A DNA stretch of 40,939 nucleotides from Clostridiales bacterium (GTDB taxonomy: Bacteria; Bacillota; Dethiobacteria; Dethiobacterales; Dethiobacteraceae): assembly GCA_018335855.1 (NCBI GenBank), contig JAGXRM010000029.1:1-40939 (forward strand), given 5' to 3'. A program made the position numbers and the translations under genes. Positions 16,847 through 24,682 of this stretch are shown here, in pieces (the stretch's first letter is position 1; each line of letters starts with the position of its first letter). The notes beneath the pieces were generated by a model. It had not been told where the DNA came from. It did no database searches and saw only the letters and a program-made list of their open reading frames with translations.

Positions 16847-17452
16847 ATGATTGATTTTCAAAAGGAACTGTCTAAATTTGATTTTTTTACAATTGATCGT
16901 GAATTTGCAGGCCATTATAACGAGACAGCACAGGTTATTGACGTTTTCAATGTAACCCTCAGGCGTATCGGTAAAGAAATGAGCAATGCGAATATTCAGC
17001 TTGAGGAAGTTTTGGTCCAGGCTATGGAAGAAAAGGAAAAGGACAGGTATATTGCAGAGCAGAAGGCAACGATAGCCGCTTGTGAGGAAGCAAAGCTATC
17101 CCTTGTCCAGGGGTTAGTGGCTGTGCTTGACCAGCTTGAAAATATATACAGGTATGCGTTGAAAAACGAACGAGGTAGTTGGTCTGAGCAAGTACAGTTT
17201 TTATGGAGTGATACGTCAGCGATTTTGTTGCAGCAGGGAATAGTACGCGTCGAGGGTGAGAATACTCTTTTTGATTCACGGCTCCATTCCGCGGTACAGG
17301 TTAAAGAGGGCAGCAACATCCCAAACGGACTGATTCTCGAAGTGTTGCGTTGTGGGTATATGTATCAGTCACGTCTGATAAGAAAAGCACAGGTGATAGT
17401 AAATAAAAATGACGGAGGTAGCGAAGGTAATGAGCAATATGGTAGGGATTGA
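16847..17452 (+). CDS. GrpE-like nucleotide exchange factor
   Basis: This 201-residue protein is the first gene of an Hsp70 cluster. Residues about 45-85 are a charged helix likely to form the GrpE coiled coil. The C-terminal head keeps the GrpE pattern 'FD.RLH.AV...EGSNIPNG.ILEVLRCGYM...R.IRKAQVIV' (about residues 145-190). The N-terminal part is divergent, so this is an accessory paralogue rather than the housekeeping GrpE. It should release ADP from the downstream Hsp70. The downstream start codon lies inside its last codons (overlap 23 bases), so the two are coupled. Confidence 0.88.
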   Translation: MIDFQKELSKFDFFTIDREFAGHYNETAQVIDVFNVTLRRIGKEMSNANIQLEEVLVQAMEEKEKDRYIAEQKATIAACEEAKLSLVQGLVAVLDQLENIYRYALKNERGSWSEQVQFLWSDTSAILLQQGIVRVEGENTLFDSRLHSAVQVKEGSNIPNGLILEVLRCGYMYQSRLIRKAQVIVNKNDGGSEGNEQYGRD

Positions 17453-19148
17453 CCTAGGCACTTCTACATCGGAAATCGCTGTTTTAAAAGACGGGAAACC
17501 GTATGTCATCCCAAATCATCTGGGAGAATACATAACCCCATCGGTTGTCGGACTCTCGGCTGACGGAAGGATTATCGTCGGAAAAGAAGCCCGGGATCAA
17601 CTGTTGTTAAAACCGGATGATACGGTCATTGAGGTTAAGAGGTTAATGGGAAGCGGCACGACCGTTTTTATGGGAGGAAAGGAATACACTCCGCAGCAGA
17701 TTTCCGCTTTTATACTATCCTATCTTGTTGATTGCGCCCGCAAGTATCTCGGTGAAGATATTGACAGAGCGGTCATCACTGTGCCCGCCTATTTTTCCGA
17801 TACACAGAGACGTGCTACCGTAGAAGCGGGGAAACTTGCCGGAATCAAGGTAGGGCGTATTGTAAACGAGCCTACCGCAGCAGCGCTTGACTACGGGATA
17901 GACCATATGCGGGAATGTCAAAATATCCTGATCTATGACTTGGGCGGAGGAACGTTAGACGTTACCGTCCTGGAAATGTTTGAAGGTGTTCTTGATGTCA
18001 AAGCAAGCTGCGGCAGCAACCGGCTGGGCGGGAAAGACTTTGACCAGCGGCTCATGGATTACCTCTTAAGCAGGTTTGCCACCCGCTACAATCTGGATGT
18101 TTCCGGAGATAAAAGAGCGTTGATGCGTTTAAAAGATGCGGTGGAAAAATGCAAGATAGCGCTGAGCGATCAGGAAGAGTACCATTTGCTTATTCCATTC
18201 TTTGCCAAGGTGGGGGAAAATCCGGTTTCCCTTGAAGAAATCGTGAGCAGGGAGACATTTGAAAGCCTTATAGAAGAACTGATTGAATCCACGGCAAAAC
18301 AAATCAACACAGCCCTGTCTGACGCGGGCCTTACTGCTTCCGATATTGACCTTATCCTGCTTGTCGGCGGCTCAACGCGTATTCCTTACGTGCGAAGTTT
18401 TATTGAGAGAACCTTAGGCAAAGTTCCCCAGTCACTGATTGATCCGGATCTGGCAGTGGTAAGAGGTGCCTCTGTTCAGGTGGGTATTCTGGACAACCAG
18501 TTATCTTCAGAGCAGGACATTGTTATAACAGATGTCTGCCCCTACACACTTGGCACTTCTGTGCTCGAATACATTGGCGGTTTTCCTGTTAGCGACGCTT
18601 ATGATGTCATTATCCCGAGAAATGTGACGATACCGGTGGTAAAAGAAAAAATATATGGAACGGCCGCAGATAATCAAACCGTGGTTGAAATCAATGTCTA
18701 CCAGGGAGAATTCAAGAAGGCATCCCATAATAACTTCCTGGGAAAATTCATGTTAAAAGGTATCCCCCCTGCTCCGGCTTTTCAAGAAAAGATTGCTATT
18801 TCCTTTTCGTATGATGTAAACGGCATTCTGCAGGTGGAAGGAAGAATCGTAAGCACAGAGAAAAAGGTCAGTCTGGCAATTGAGACAACCGGGGTGGAAA
18901 TGGTCAGCGAGGTCGATACTGAAGGGTGGGACAAGGCTTCAGGTGCCCGCAAATACAAAGCGATTATCAAAAAAGCTGGCCGTATGCTGGAAACGGGAGA
19001 AGCACAGTACTATGCCATAGAAATGGAAAGCCTGATTCGAAAAATAAAAACAGGGTTGGTGCGGGGCGACGAACCGGAAATAATTGATGCGCTTAAAGAA
19101 GAACTTCATGAGATCATCTATGAGCTTACGGAGGGAAAGGATGTTTGA
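17430..19148 (+). CDS. Accessory Hsp70 (DnaK-like) chaperone
   Basis: This is an Hsp70 ATPase of 572 residues from ATG 17430, chosen because GGAGG at 17414-17418 sits 11 bases upstream; an earlier ATG at 17409 has no ribosome site. ATPase motifs are complete: GIDLGTSTS, VPAYFSDTQRRAT, NEPTAAALDYG, DLGGGTLDVTV and LLVGGSTRIPYVR. The substrate-binding part (about 385-500) is recognisable but shortened, and the C-terminal lid is about 70 residues, without the acidic tail of DnaK. With its own GrpE, a TPR protein and a J-protein in one overlapping operon it should form a dedicated chaperone machine; the client is unknown. The closest named family is DnaK. Confidence 0.94.
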   Translation: MSNMVGIDLGTSTSEIAVLKDGKPYVIPNHLGEYITPSVVGLSADGRIIVGKEARDQLLLKPDDTVIEVKRLMGSGTTVFMGGKEYTPQQISAFILSYLVDCARKYLGEDIDRAVITVPAYFSDTQRRATVEAGKLAGIKVGRIVNEPTAAALDYGIDHMRECQNILIYDLGGGTLDVTVLEMFEGVLDVKASCGSNRLGGKDFDQRLMDYLLSRFATRYNLDVSGDKRALMRLKDAVEKCKIALSDQEEYHLLIPFFAKVGENPVSLEEIVSRETFESLIEELIESTAKQINTALSDAGLTASDIDLILLVGGSTRIPYVRSFIERTLGKVPQSLIDPDLAVVRGASVQVGILDNQLSSEQDIVITDVCPYTLGTSVLEYIGGFPVSDAYDVIIPRNVTIPVVKEKIYGTAADNQTVVEINVYQGEFKKASHNNFLGKFMLKGIPPAPAFQEKIAISFSYDVNGILQVEGRIVSTEKKVSLAIETTGVEMVSEVDTEGWDKASGARKYKAIIKKAGRMLETGEAQYYAIEMESLIRKIKTGLVRGDEPEIIDALKEELHEIIYELTEGKDV

Positions 19149-19704
19149 AAGTCTGTCCGGTTTTTTCTATAACTCAGGGCTGCGGCTGGCGGGAGAAGAT
19201 CAAATCAGTAAAGCTGTACAGAACCTAGTTAAAGCTGTAAGTTATAACAGCGATAATATTGAGGCCTGGAACCTGGCAGGCTTGTGTTATTACCGTCTCG
19301 GCAAGTACAAAACGGCCGAATATTGCTGGAAGCAAAGTGTGAATAAACGCCGGGAAGGAAACGCGGCCAACGATTTTCTGGAGGATTTAAGAATTTCTCA
19401 GGCAGAAACCGCTCCGTATTTCTCCCAGGTTGCCTCTCTTTGCCAGCAAAGAAAATACGGGTACGCTGCCGGCATTGTGAGCAAAGAAATCTGTACCCGG
19501 TTTGATTTATCAGTCGGTTTACTAAACTTCCTGGGTGTTTTGCGGATGATTGACGGCAAGACAAAAGAGGCTGTTAAATGCTGGACAACTGTTTTAAACA
19601 TGGACAAATCAAATGCTGATGCGGATCTGTACTTAACAAACATGGAAAACCGCCTGAGTTACAGGCTGTTAAAACTGTTGGACAGATTATACAAAAGGGA
19701 ATGA
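19141..19704 (+). CDS. TPR protein of the Hsp70 cluster
   Basis: The 187-residue product starts at ATG 19141 after GGAGGGAAAGG and overlaps the Hsp70 stop by 8 bases; an upstream in-frame ATG at 19084 is inside the Hsp70 gene and unlikely. Two clear tetratricopeptide-like repeats are visible ([20 protein letters not shown] and [20 protein letters not shown]), with no membrane segment. It is presumably a cytoplasmic adaptor binding Hsp70 or a client. It has no similarity I can name beyond TPR. Its stop overlaps the ATG 19701 of the next frame, so all four genes are tightly linked. Confidence 0.88.
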   Translation: MFESLSGFFYNSGLRLAGEDQISKAVQNLVKAVSYNSDNIEAWNLAGLCYYRLGKYKTAEYCWKQSVNKRREGNAANDFLEDLRISQAETAPYFSQVASLCQQRKYGYAAGIVSKEICTRFDLSVGLLNFLGVLRMIDGKTKEAVKCWTTVLNMDKSNADADLYLTNMENRLSYRLLKLLDRLYKRE

Positions 19705-19709
19705 TTTCA

Positions 19710-21059
19710 ATGAAGGACTATTATCGCACGCTTAACATTACCAAAAACGCAACGGTTGCGGAGATAAAAAAGGCCTATTTCGCGTTCGTCAGAAAATACC
19801 CCCCCGACCGGCATCCCGATGAATTTATGAAGATCCGGGAGGCTTATGAGGTTTTAGTTGACGAGAATACACGCCAGCAGTACGATGCAGTAGATTCCAT
19901 GCCGGACATTGTAAAAGTATATTTTAAAGAAGGGCAGAAGGCACTGGAGAACGGGGCTGTCGCGGAAGCAATCCGGCTTCTGGAGCAGGTCGTCAAAGCG
20001 TATCCGCGCTTTTCTGTAGTGAAGAGCCTGCTGGGAGATGCATATTTAGAAAACGAAAACAGCGGTAAAGCTATCCGTATTTTTGAGGAACTTGCAACCG
20101 ACGAACGCAATAATGCCGGGTTTGCCCGCCAGCTAGCCCAGGCCTACGCCTTGCGCGGCTGGTATAAGAAAGCGGTCGAACAGTTCAACAGGGCATTATC
20201 CCTTGATGAAGATAACATTTCACTTTGGCTGGGACTGATTGATTGCTATCTGGCAAGCAAAGATTTTGAGAATGCCAAAGAAACAGTCCAAAACGGCCTT
20301 GACGTCAGTAACCAAAAAGGCTGGGACAACCTGGAGCTGTATTTCCATATCGTTCAGATTGATATTTTTTCCGGCGACCATATTAACATGAAAAAGCATC
20401 TGGAAGAGATGAAAAACAAAGCGCTAGAAAAGGACGAAGAAAAAGCCCATGTAGCTTGGTTCTTAGGTACACTTTCTAAAAAGATCCAAGACATTGGCTT
20501 ATATGAAGAATCAGCAGCCACAATTGAAGCGGCGTTCGCGTTGCAGCCGGATGACGAAGAACTTTACAAAATTAAACGGGAAATAGACGCACAGTATGGC
20601 ATCTACGCCCAGCTCAGGAAGCTTGAAGAGGACACTGCTATAAAAAGCAGTTTAGCTGAAATGCTGGAATTTGAGTTGCATATTTGTGGCAATAAGTATT
20701 GCCTAGACTGTAAAGTTACACAATTATTTTTTGAGATGGATGTCATTGCGGAGATTATGCCTTACAGAAAAGATATATTGAGGCTGAAAAACTCCTACCC
20801 TGAGTTGTATAATTTGAAAAAGGACTTTTTTGATAGCGTACTCAACCACAAAAAAGAGGAATACCTGTTTGACATCTATCGGAAAAAGATTAATAAATAC
20901 AAAAAGCTGTGCCCCGAGAGATTTGAACTAGACGATGCAAATGAATATGAATACTACAATCAGAAACCTTACAGGCGCCCCGAACCAAAGGTTGGACGCA
21001 ATGACCCTTGCCCCTGTGGTAGCGGGAAAAAATATAAAAAATGCTGTGGCGGTTCGTAG
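19710..21059 (+). CDS. J-domain/TPR/SEC-C protein with a degenerate HPD motif
   Basis: The product is 449 residues from ATG 19710, with AAGGGA 9 bases upstream; ATG 19701 has no spacing. Residues 1-65 are a J-domain ([20 protein letters not shown]...KIREAYEVL). The loop that should read KYHPD reads [10 protein letters not shown], so the key His of HPD is Pro, and an HPD occurs three residues later. Residues about 70-300 carry several TPR repeats ([31 protein letters not shown] and others). The last 20 residues are a SEC-C zinc motif ([15 protein letters not shown]), as in SecA. It is the probable co-chaperone or recruiter of the Hsp70 above. Confidence 0.92.
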   Translation: MKDYYRTLNITKNATVAEIKKAYFAFVRKYPPDRHPDEFMKIREAYEVLVDENTRQQYDAVDSMPDIVKVYFKEGQKALENGAVAEAIRLLEQVVKAYPRFSVVKSLLGDAYLENENSGKAIRIFEELATDERNNAGFARQLAQAYALRGWYKKAVEQFNRALSLDEDNISLWLGLIDCYLASKDFENAKETVQNGLDVSNQKGWDNLELYFHIVQIDIFSGDHINMKKHLEEMKNKALEKDEEKAHVAWFLGTLSKKIQDIGLYEESAATIEAAFALQPDDEELYKIKREIDAQYGIYAQLRKLEEDTAIKSSLAEMLEFELHICGNKYCLDCKVTQLFFEMDVIAEIMPYRKDILRLKNSYPELYNLKKDFFDSVLNHKKEEYLFDIYRKKINKYKKLCPERFELDDANEYEYYNQKPYRRPEPKVGRNDPCPCGSGKKYKKCCGGS

Positions 21060-21060
21060 C

Positions 21061-21480
21061 TTAAAGATCAAGCAAATCCCTGAGGTTTTGTTCCATGAGC
21101 GGTTTGAAATCATGGTATTCCTGCCACGTTGAAACAACAAATTCCGCACGAAAATCTTCATCGCATGAGAAAAGTACACGGCCCTCCGTTACATGAAAAC
21201 GGAATCCGACAGTGGTTTGGTTCAGTGGCTGAACATCCACAGGCAGACCAAGTTCATGGCTCAGCTCCATTGAAAGAGACAGTGTGATATCATTTTGCTG
21301 GTCCTGTGTGACATTGTGTTTGAAATAAATAGCTATATCAATATCGCCTATAAGTTGTTCACCGGTTGCAGAACCATGCAGATAAGCGAAAGCAACGTCT
21401 GGCCGAAATGATAGTTTTGTTGTTATTTGTTTAATGATGTGATCCTTGTCAGCCTGGGTTAATTTAATTCTTGTCTTCAT
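21061..21480 (-). CDS. MNT-type nucleotidyltransferase (MntA-like antitoxin)
   Basis: A 139-residue minimal nucleotidyltransferase has HGSATGEQL followed by DIDIAIYF, the G-S-x10-D-x-D active-site pattern of the family. In type VII HEPN/MNT toxin-antitoxin pairs this protein attaches AMP to the HEPN ribonuclease and silences it. The gene is on the minus strand, convergent with the chaperone cluster (stop codons 1 base apart). Its ATG overlaps (ATGA) the stop of a short upstream frame that looks like the beginning of the HEPN gene. The active-site residues are intact, so the enzyme could still work. Confidence 0.87.
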   Translation of the reverse strand: MKTRIKLTQADKDHIIKQITTKLSFRPDVAFAYLHGSATGEQLIGDIDIAIYFKHNVTQDQQNDITLSLSMELSHELGLPVDVQPLNQTTVGFRFHVTEGRVLFSCDEDFRAEFVVSTWQEYHDFKPLMEQNLRDLLDL

Positions 21481-21617
21481 ATTTCACCATTTCCTACTAA
21501 CTGTCTCATGAATTCATCCTGATCCCGTGTGGCATAATTACGTAAGATGGTCAAAGATTGCTTGATATCAGCGACTTTCTGGCTTAGGCGAGTCAAGTTT
21601 ATTTTGTCAGCGGGCAT
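21477..21617 (-). pseudogene. Truncated HEPN-domain (HepT-like) toxin gene
   Basis: A 46-codon frame starts at ATG (21617-21615) with GGGGGGAT close upstream and ends in TGA overlapping the MNT start. The product (NLTRLSQKVADIKQSLTILR followed by NYATRDQDEFM) looks like the first helices of a HEPN/DUF86 protein. About 85 residues are missing, including the RX4-6H catalytic motif. It is probably a deleted toxin that leaves the antitoxin alone, although a short functional peptide cannot be excluded. Family assignment rests on helix pattern and gene order only. Confidence 0.55.
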
Positions 21618-21680
21618 AAGTATCCCCCCATCAATCTTTTACTGATATTATAATGTTTATGGAAACGGATGGCAATAAAG

Positions 21681-21713
21681 AAAAGAAATCCTCCGTGATG
21701 AAGGATTTCTTTT
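21681..21713. terminator. Bidirectional-type hairpin
   Basis: An 11-bp perfect stem (AAAAGAAATCC at 21681-21691 with 21703-21713) has A-rich and T-rich ends. It lies between the small minus-strand ORF at 21722 and the HEPN remnant. It probably ends transcription of the small ORF. Confidence 0.7.
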
Positions 21714-21721
21714 GCTAGTGT

Positions 21722-21886
21722 CTATTCATTTTCAAGGATATGGTTATATAGATGCAGTTTGCCTTTCCAGGCGAGAAAGGCGGCTAAATCAGGAAAGGCC
21801 TGTTCCACCGTTAGACCTTGGGCATTTAGCTCTGTTTTCAGACGGCGGTAGTTGGCCAGGGTGGGATTGAGGCAGAAACTTTCCAT
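21722..21886 (-). CDS. Small ORF of unknown function (54 aa)
   Basis: ATG 21886 to TAG 21722 encodes 54 residues, with NYRRLKTELNAQGLTVEQAF and FLAWKGKLHLYNHILE. The composition looks protein-like (balanced, helical), but no ribosome site precedes the ATG and I do not recognise the family. It could be the 3' remnant of a longer gene whose 5' part was lost. It precedes the terminator at 21681-21713. Confidence 0.35.
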   Translation of the reverse strand: MESFCLNPTLANYRRLKTELNAQGLTVEQAFPDLAAFLAWKGKLHLYNHILENE

Positions 21887-22045
21887 GGCATTTTTTTAGT
21901 GTGAATGGGGATTGGCAGCTTGTCCACCTACTTTATTCTTTGTCTAGGGAATGTATTCGGTGGGTTTTACTAAAAGCCCTTTTCTTTTGCAAAATTTTGA
22001 ACGAAATTATCTCAGATTTCTGGAGTTTGTGAGCATTTAGTGTAA

Positions 22046-22074
22046 TTGACAGATATACTGATGTATGATAGAAT
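22046..22074 (+). promoter_or_regulatory. Sigma-A promoter of the lysine operon
   Basis: A perfect -35 TTGACA (22046-22051), a 17-base spacer and a -10 TAGAAT (22069-22074) sit about 30 bases upstream of the lysine riboswitch. The predicted start of transcription is near 22081. Confidence 0.88.
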
Positions 22075-22105
22075 TCATGCAAACTAATTCATGCCTCACC
22101 GTCGG

Positions 22106-22281
22106 GTGAGGTAGAGGCGCGGTGAGTCAAGAGTATGGTCTGTGTCAGTAAAAGTGCAGGCAGGAAAGGGGCCATCGCCGAAGCCGGTGCCGTTCCCCGC
22201 GGTACAGGGCTGGGCCGTCAGTGAATAACTGCCGGACTGTCACCGCGTGTTCCCTTGACACACGGTGAAGAGCTATCTCAC
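22106..22281 (+). promoter_or_regulatory. Lysine riboswitch (L box)
   Basis: The conserved core elements occur in order: GTGAGGTAGAGGCGCGG, AGTATGG, GGGGCCATCGCCGAAG, ACTGTCACCG and GGTGAAGAGCTATCTCAC. The outer helix P1 pairs GTGAG (22106-22110) with CTCAC (22277-22281). It sits between a consensus promoter and lysA and should stop transcription of the lysine operon when lysine is high. Just upstream a small hairpin (CCTCACC, 22095-22101, with GGTGAGG) shares the 5' strand of P1. Confidence 0.95.
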
Positions 22282-22293
22282 AAAAGGGCGTTG

Positions 22294-22354
22294 AGGTTGA
22301 ATGTCAAAAAAGGCCGGCGGCTGACATCAACCTGTTAGTCGTTTTTTGTTTTTT
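22294..22354 (+). terminator. Antiterminator/terminator pair of the lysine riboswitch
   Basis: Two mutually exclusive stems are visible. A terminator pairs CGGCTGAC (22318-22325) with GTTAGTCG (22334-22341) and is followed by two T-runs. A longer helix pairs AGGTTGAATGTC (22294-22305) with GACATCAACCT (22323-22333). The second uses terminator bases and loop, so it would act as antiterminator without lysine. Helix assignment is by eye. Confidence 0.75.
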
Positions 22355-22453
22355 AAAAGAAATTATACGTAAATTAGATGAGAGTACCTGACAAATGGGG
22401 GTTGTTAGGAATCTTAGCAAACTTTTTGGGACTTAAATTAAGGAGGAACTAAC

Positions 22454-23794
22454 ATGTTTTTAACGGGTACGATGAGGTTTAATGAACAGGGTCATTTGGA
22501 GATTGGCGGTTGTGATACGGTGGAGTTGGTTAAAGAATTTGGCACACCGCTTTATGTAATGGATGAAGAGTTAATCCGTAAGAATTGTGCGGAGTACCGG
22601 GATACTTTTAAACGAATTTATCCCAACAGCCAGGTTGTGTATGCTGGAAAGGCGTTTTTGACCACAGCCATGTGCCGTTTGGTGGATGAAGAGGATATGG
22701 GCCTGGACGTTACCTCCGGTGGCGAGATTTTTACGGCGCTGCAAGCTGGATTTCCTGCACAGAAAATGATTTTCCATGGCAATAACAAGTCGCCGGAGGA
22801 AATTAAGATGGCGCTGGCTCACGGGGTTGGCCGCTTTGTGGTGGATAGCTTTGCGGAACTGGATTTGTTGGAAGAGACAGCAGGGGCTGTGGGTAAAAGG
22901 GCGGATATTTATCTGCGTATTAAGCCGGGTGTTGAGGCGCATACACATCACTATATCCAGACAGGCCAGTTAGATTCTAAGTTTGGCTTGGGGTTGTCCG
23001 ACGGCCAAGCCATGACGGCTGTAAAGATTGTGGCTAAACTGAAGAATGTGGAACTGCGTGGTATTCATTGCCATATTGGTTCGCAGATTTTTGATTTAAA
23101 GCCGTTCCAGTTGGCGGCATCGGTAATGATGGACTTTATTGCGGAGATTAAGAAAAAGACGGGTACTGTCATTAAAGAACTGGATTTGGGCGGTGGCTTT
23201 GGCATCCGCTACCTGGAAGAGGATTCTCCCTATTCCCTGGCTGAGTTTGTGGAAATGATTGCGGCTACCGTGAAAGAAAAGGCTACTGAGCTTGGGTTGC
23301 CTTTGCCAAAGTTGTTTGTGGAACCGGGCCGTTCCATTGTGGGTGAAGCGGGAACGACGCTTTACACCGTAGGTTCTGAAAAGAATGTTCCTGGTATCCG
23401 TAAGTATGTATCGGTGGACGGTGGTATGATGGATAATCTGCGTACCGCGTTGTATGAGGCTAAGTATGCTGCTGTGGTTGCGAACCGGAAGGATAAGGAG
23501 CCCACGGAAGTGGTCTCCATTGCCGGGAAAGCTTGTGAGTCGGGAGATATGTTAATCTGGGATATTACACTGCCTGTACTGCAGCGGGGAGATATCTTAG
23601 CAGTACTTTCTACCGGTGCCTATCACTATTCCATGGCGAACAACTATAACCGTTTTCCCCGTCCTCCTGTGGTTTTTGTTGGCAACGGGAAGGCTGATGT
23701 GGTTGTGGCACGTGAATCATATGAGGATATCGTCCGTAATGATATTATTCCTGCCCGGTTGAGGAATTCTGGCGTGAGGGAAGCGGCCAATTAA
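22454..23794 (+). CDS. lysA: Diaminopimelate decarboxylase
   Basis: LysA (446 aa) removes CO2 from meso-diaminopimelate to give lysine, the last step of the pathway. It is a PLP enzyme of the alanine-racemase fold. YAGKAF carries the PLP lysine; other family motifs are HCHIGSQ, LDLGGGFGI and EPGRSIVGEAGTTLY. SIAGKACESGDML supplies the catalytic Cys of the dimer partner. It starts at ATG 22454 after AAGGAGGAACTAAC. It is the first gene of the riboswitch-controlled operon; dapF follows 11 bases on. Confidence 0.97.
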   Translation: MFLTGTMRFNEQGHLEIGGCDTVELVKEFGTPLYVMDEELIRKNCAEYRDTFKRIYPNSQVVYAGKAFLTTAMCRLVDEEDMGLDVTSGGEIFTALQAGFPAQKMIFHGNNKSPEEIKMALAHGVGRFVVDSFAELDLLEETAGAVGKRADIYLRIKPGVEAHTHHYIQTGQLDSKFGLGLSDGQAMTAVKIVAKLKNVELRGIHCHIGSQIFDLKPFQLAASVMMDFIAEIKKKTGTVIKELDLGGGFGIRYLEEDSPYSLAEFVEMIAATVKEKATELGLPLPKLFVEPGRSIVGEAGTTLYTVGSEKNVPGIRKYVSVDGGMMDNLRTALYEAKYAAVVANRKDKEPTEVVSIAGKACESGDMLIWDITLPVLQRGDILAVLSTGAYHYSMANNYNRFPRPPVVFVGNGKADVVVARESYEDIVRNDIIPARLRNSGVREAAN

Positions 23795-23805
23795 GGAGGA
23801 CGGAA

Positions 23806-24669
23806 ATGCGTTTTACTAAGATGCACGGCTTGGGCAATGATTTTGTTGTCATCGATGATATGTCACTGCAACTCAAAAATTACGATGAATTGGCCCGGTG
23901 GCTTTGCGACAGAAACTTTGGTATCGGTGCCGACGGTATGGTACTGCTGCAACACTCTGACAAAGCGGCCTTCCGCATGCGGATTATTAATTCTGACGGC
24001 AGCGAAGCGGAAATGTGCGGCAATGCACTCCGTTGTATCGGCAAATATGTATATGAAAAAGGGCTGACTGCAGAGACAGTAATTTCCCTGGAAATGTACA
24101 ATGATGTAAAGATACTGCGCTTACGTGTGGCAGGAAATACAGTGTCTACGGTGGAAGTGGACATGGGGGAACCGTATCTGGACAGTGACCAGGTGCCGGT
24201 AACCGGTGAGAAGCGCCGGGTAGTGGGAGAAGAAGTGAGCGCCGCCGGTGAAACGTTTACGTTTACGGCCGTTTCCATGGGCAACCCCCATTGTGTCATT
24301 TTCACCGATGACGCGGCCGGTGTCCCTCTGGAAACGTGGGGACCTGCATTGGAAACACACCCCGCCTTTCCTCGCAAGACGAATGTAGAGTTCGTGGAAG
24401 TAAGTTCTCCGGGGGAAGCCAGCTTCCGGGTCTGGGAGCGGGGTGTAGGGCCGACACTGGCTTGCGGTTCCGGTGCTTGTGCCGTACTGGTCGCTGGTGT
24501 GTTGAATAAGAAATTGGACCGCAAAGCAAAATTGCACCTGCCCGGCGGCCCGCTGGAAATTGAGTGGCGTGATGATAACCATGTTTACATGACCGGCCCA
24601 GCCACGGAAGTATTCCAGGGTGAACTGGTTACCGGAGATGATTTTGCAGACAAATACTTGAAGAAATAG
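23806..24669 (+). CDS. dapF: Diaminopimelate epimerase
   Basis: DapF (287 aa) turns LL-diaminopimelate into the meso form for lysine and peptidoglycan. The two active-site cysteines are present: AEMCGNALRC near residue 73 and ACGSGACA near residue 225. The N-terminus FTKMHGLGNDFVVID is typical. It has an AAGGAGGACGG ribosome site and is tightly placed between lysA and dapL in the lysine operon. Confidence 0.97.
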   Translation: MRFTKMHGLGNDFVVIDDMSLQLKNYDELARWLCDRNFGIGADGMVLLQHSDKAAFRMRIINSDGSEAEMCGNALRCIGKYVYEKGLTAETVISLEMYNDVKILRLRVAGNTVSTVEVDMGEPYLDSDQVPVTGEKRRVVGEEVSAAGETFTFTAVSMGNPHCVIFTDDAAGVPLETWGPALETHPAFPRKTNVEFVEVSSPGEASFRVWERGVGPTLACGSGACAVLVAGVLNKKLDRKAKLHLPGGPLEIEWRDDNHVYMTGPATEVFQGELVTGDDFADKYLKK

Positions 24670-24682
24670 GGAGGAATCTTTA

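Noticed and set aside
17409-17429. Earlier Hsp70 start at ATG 17409
   Set aside because: No ribosome site upstream; GGAGG at 17414-17418 is correctly placed for ATG 17430, which also gives the standard Hsp70 N-terminus.
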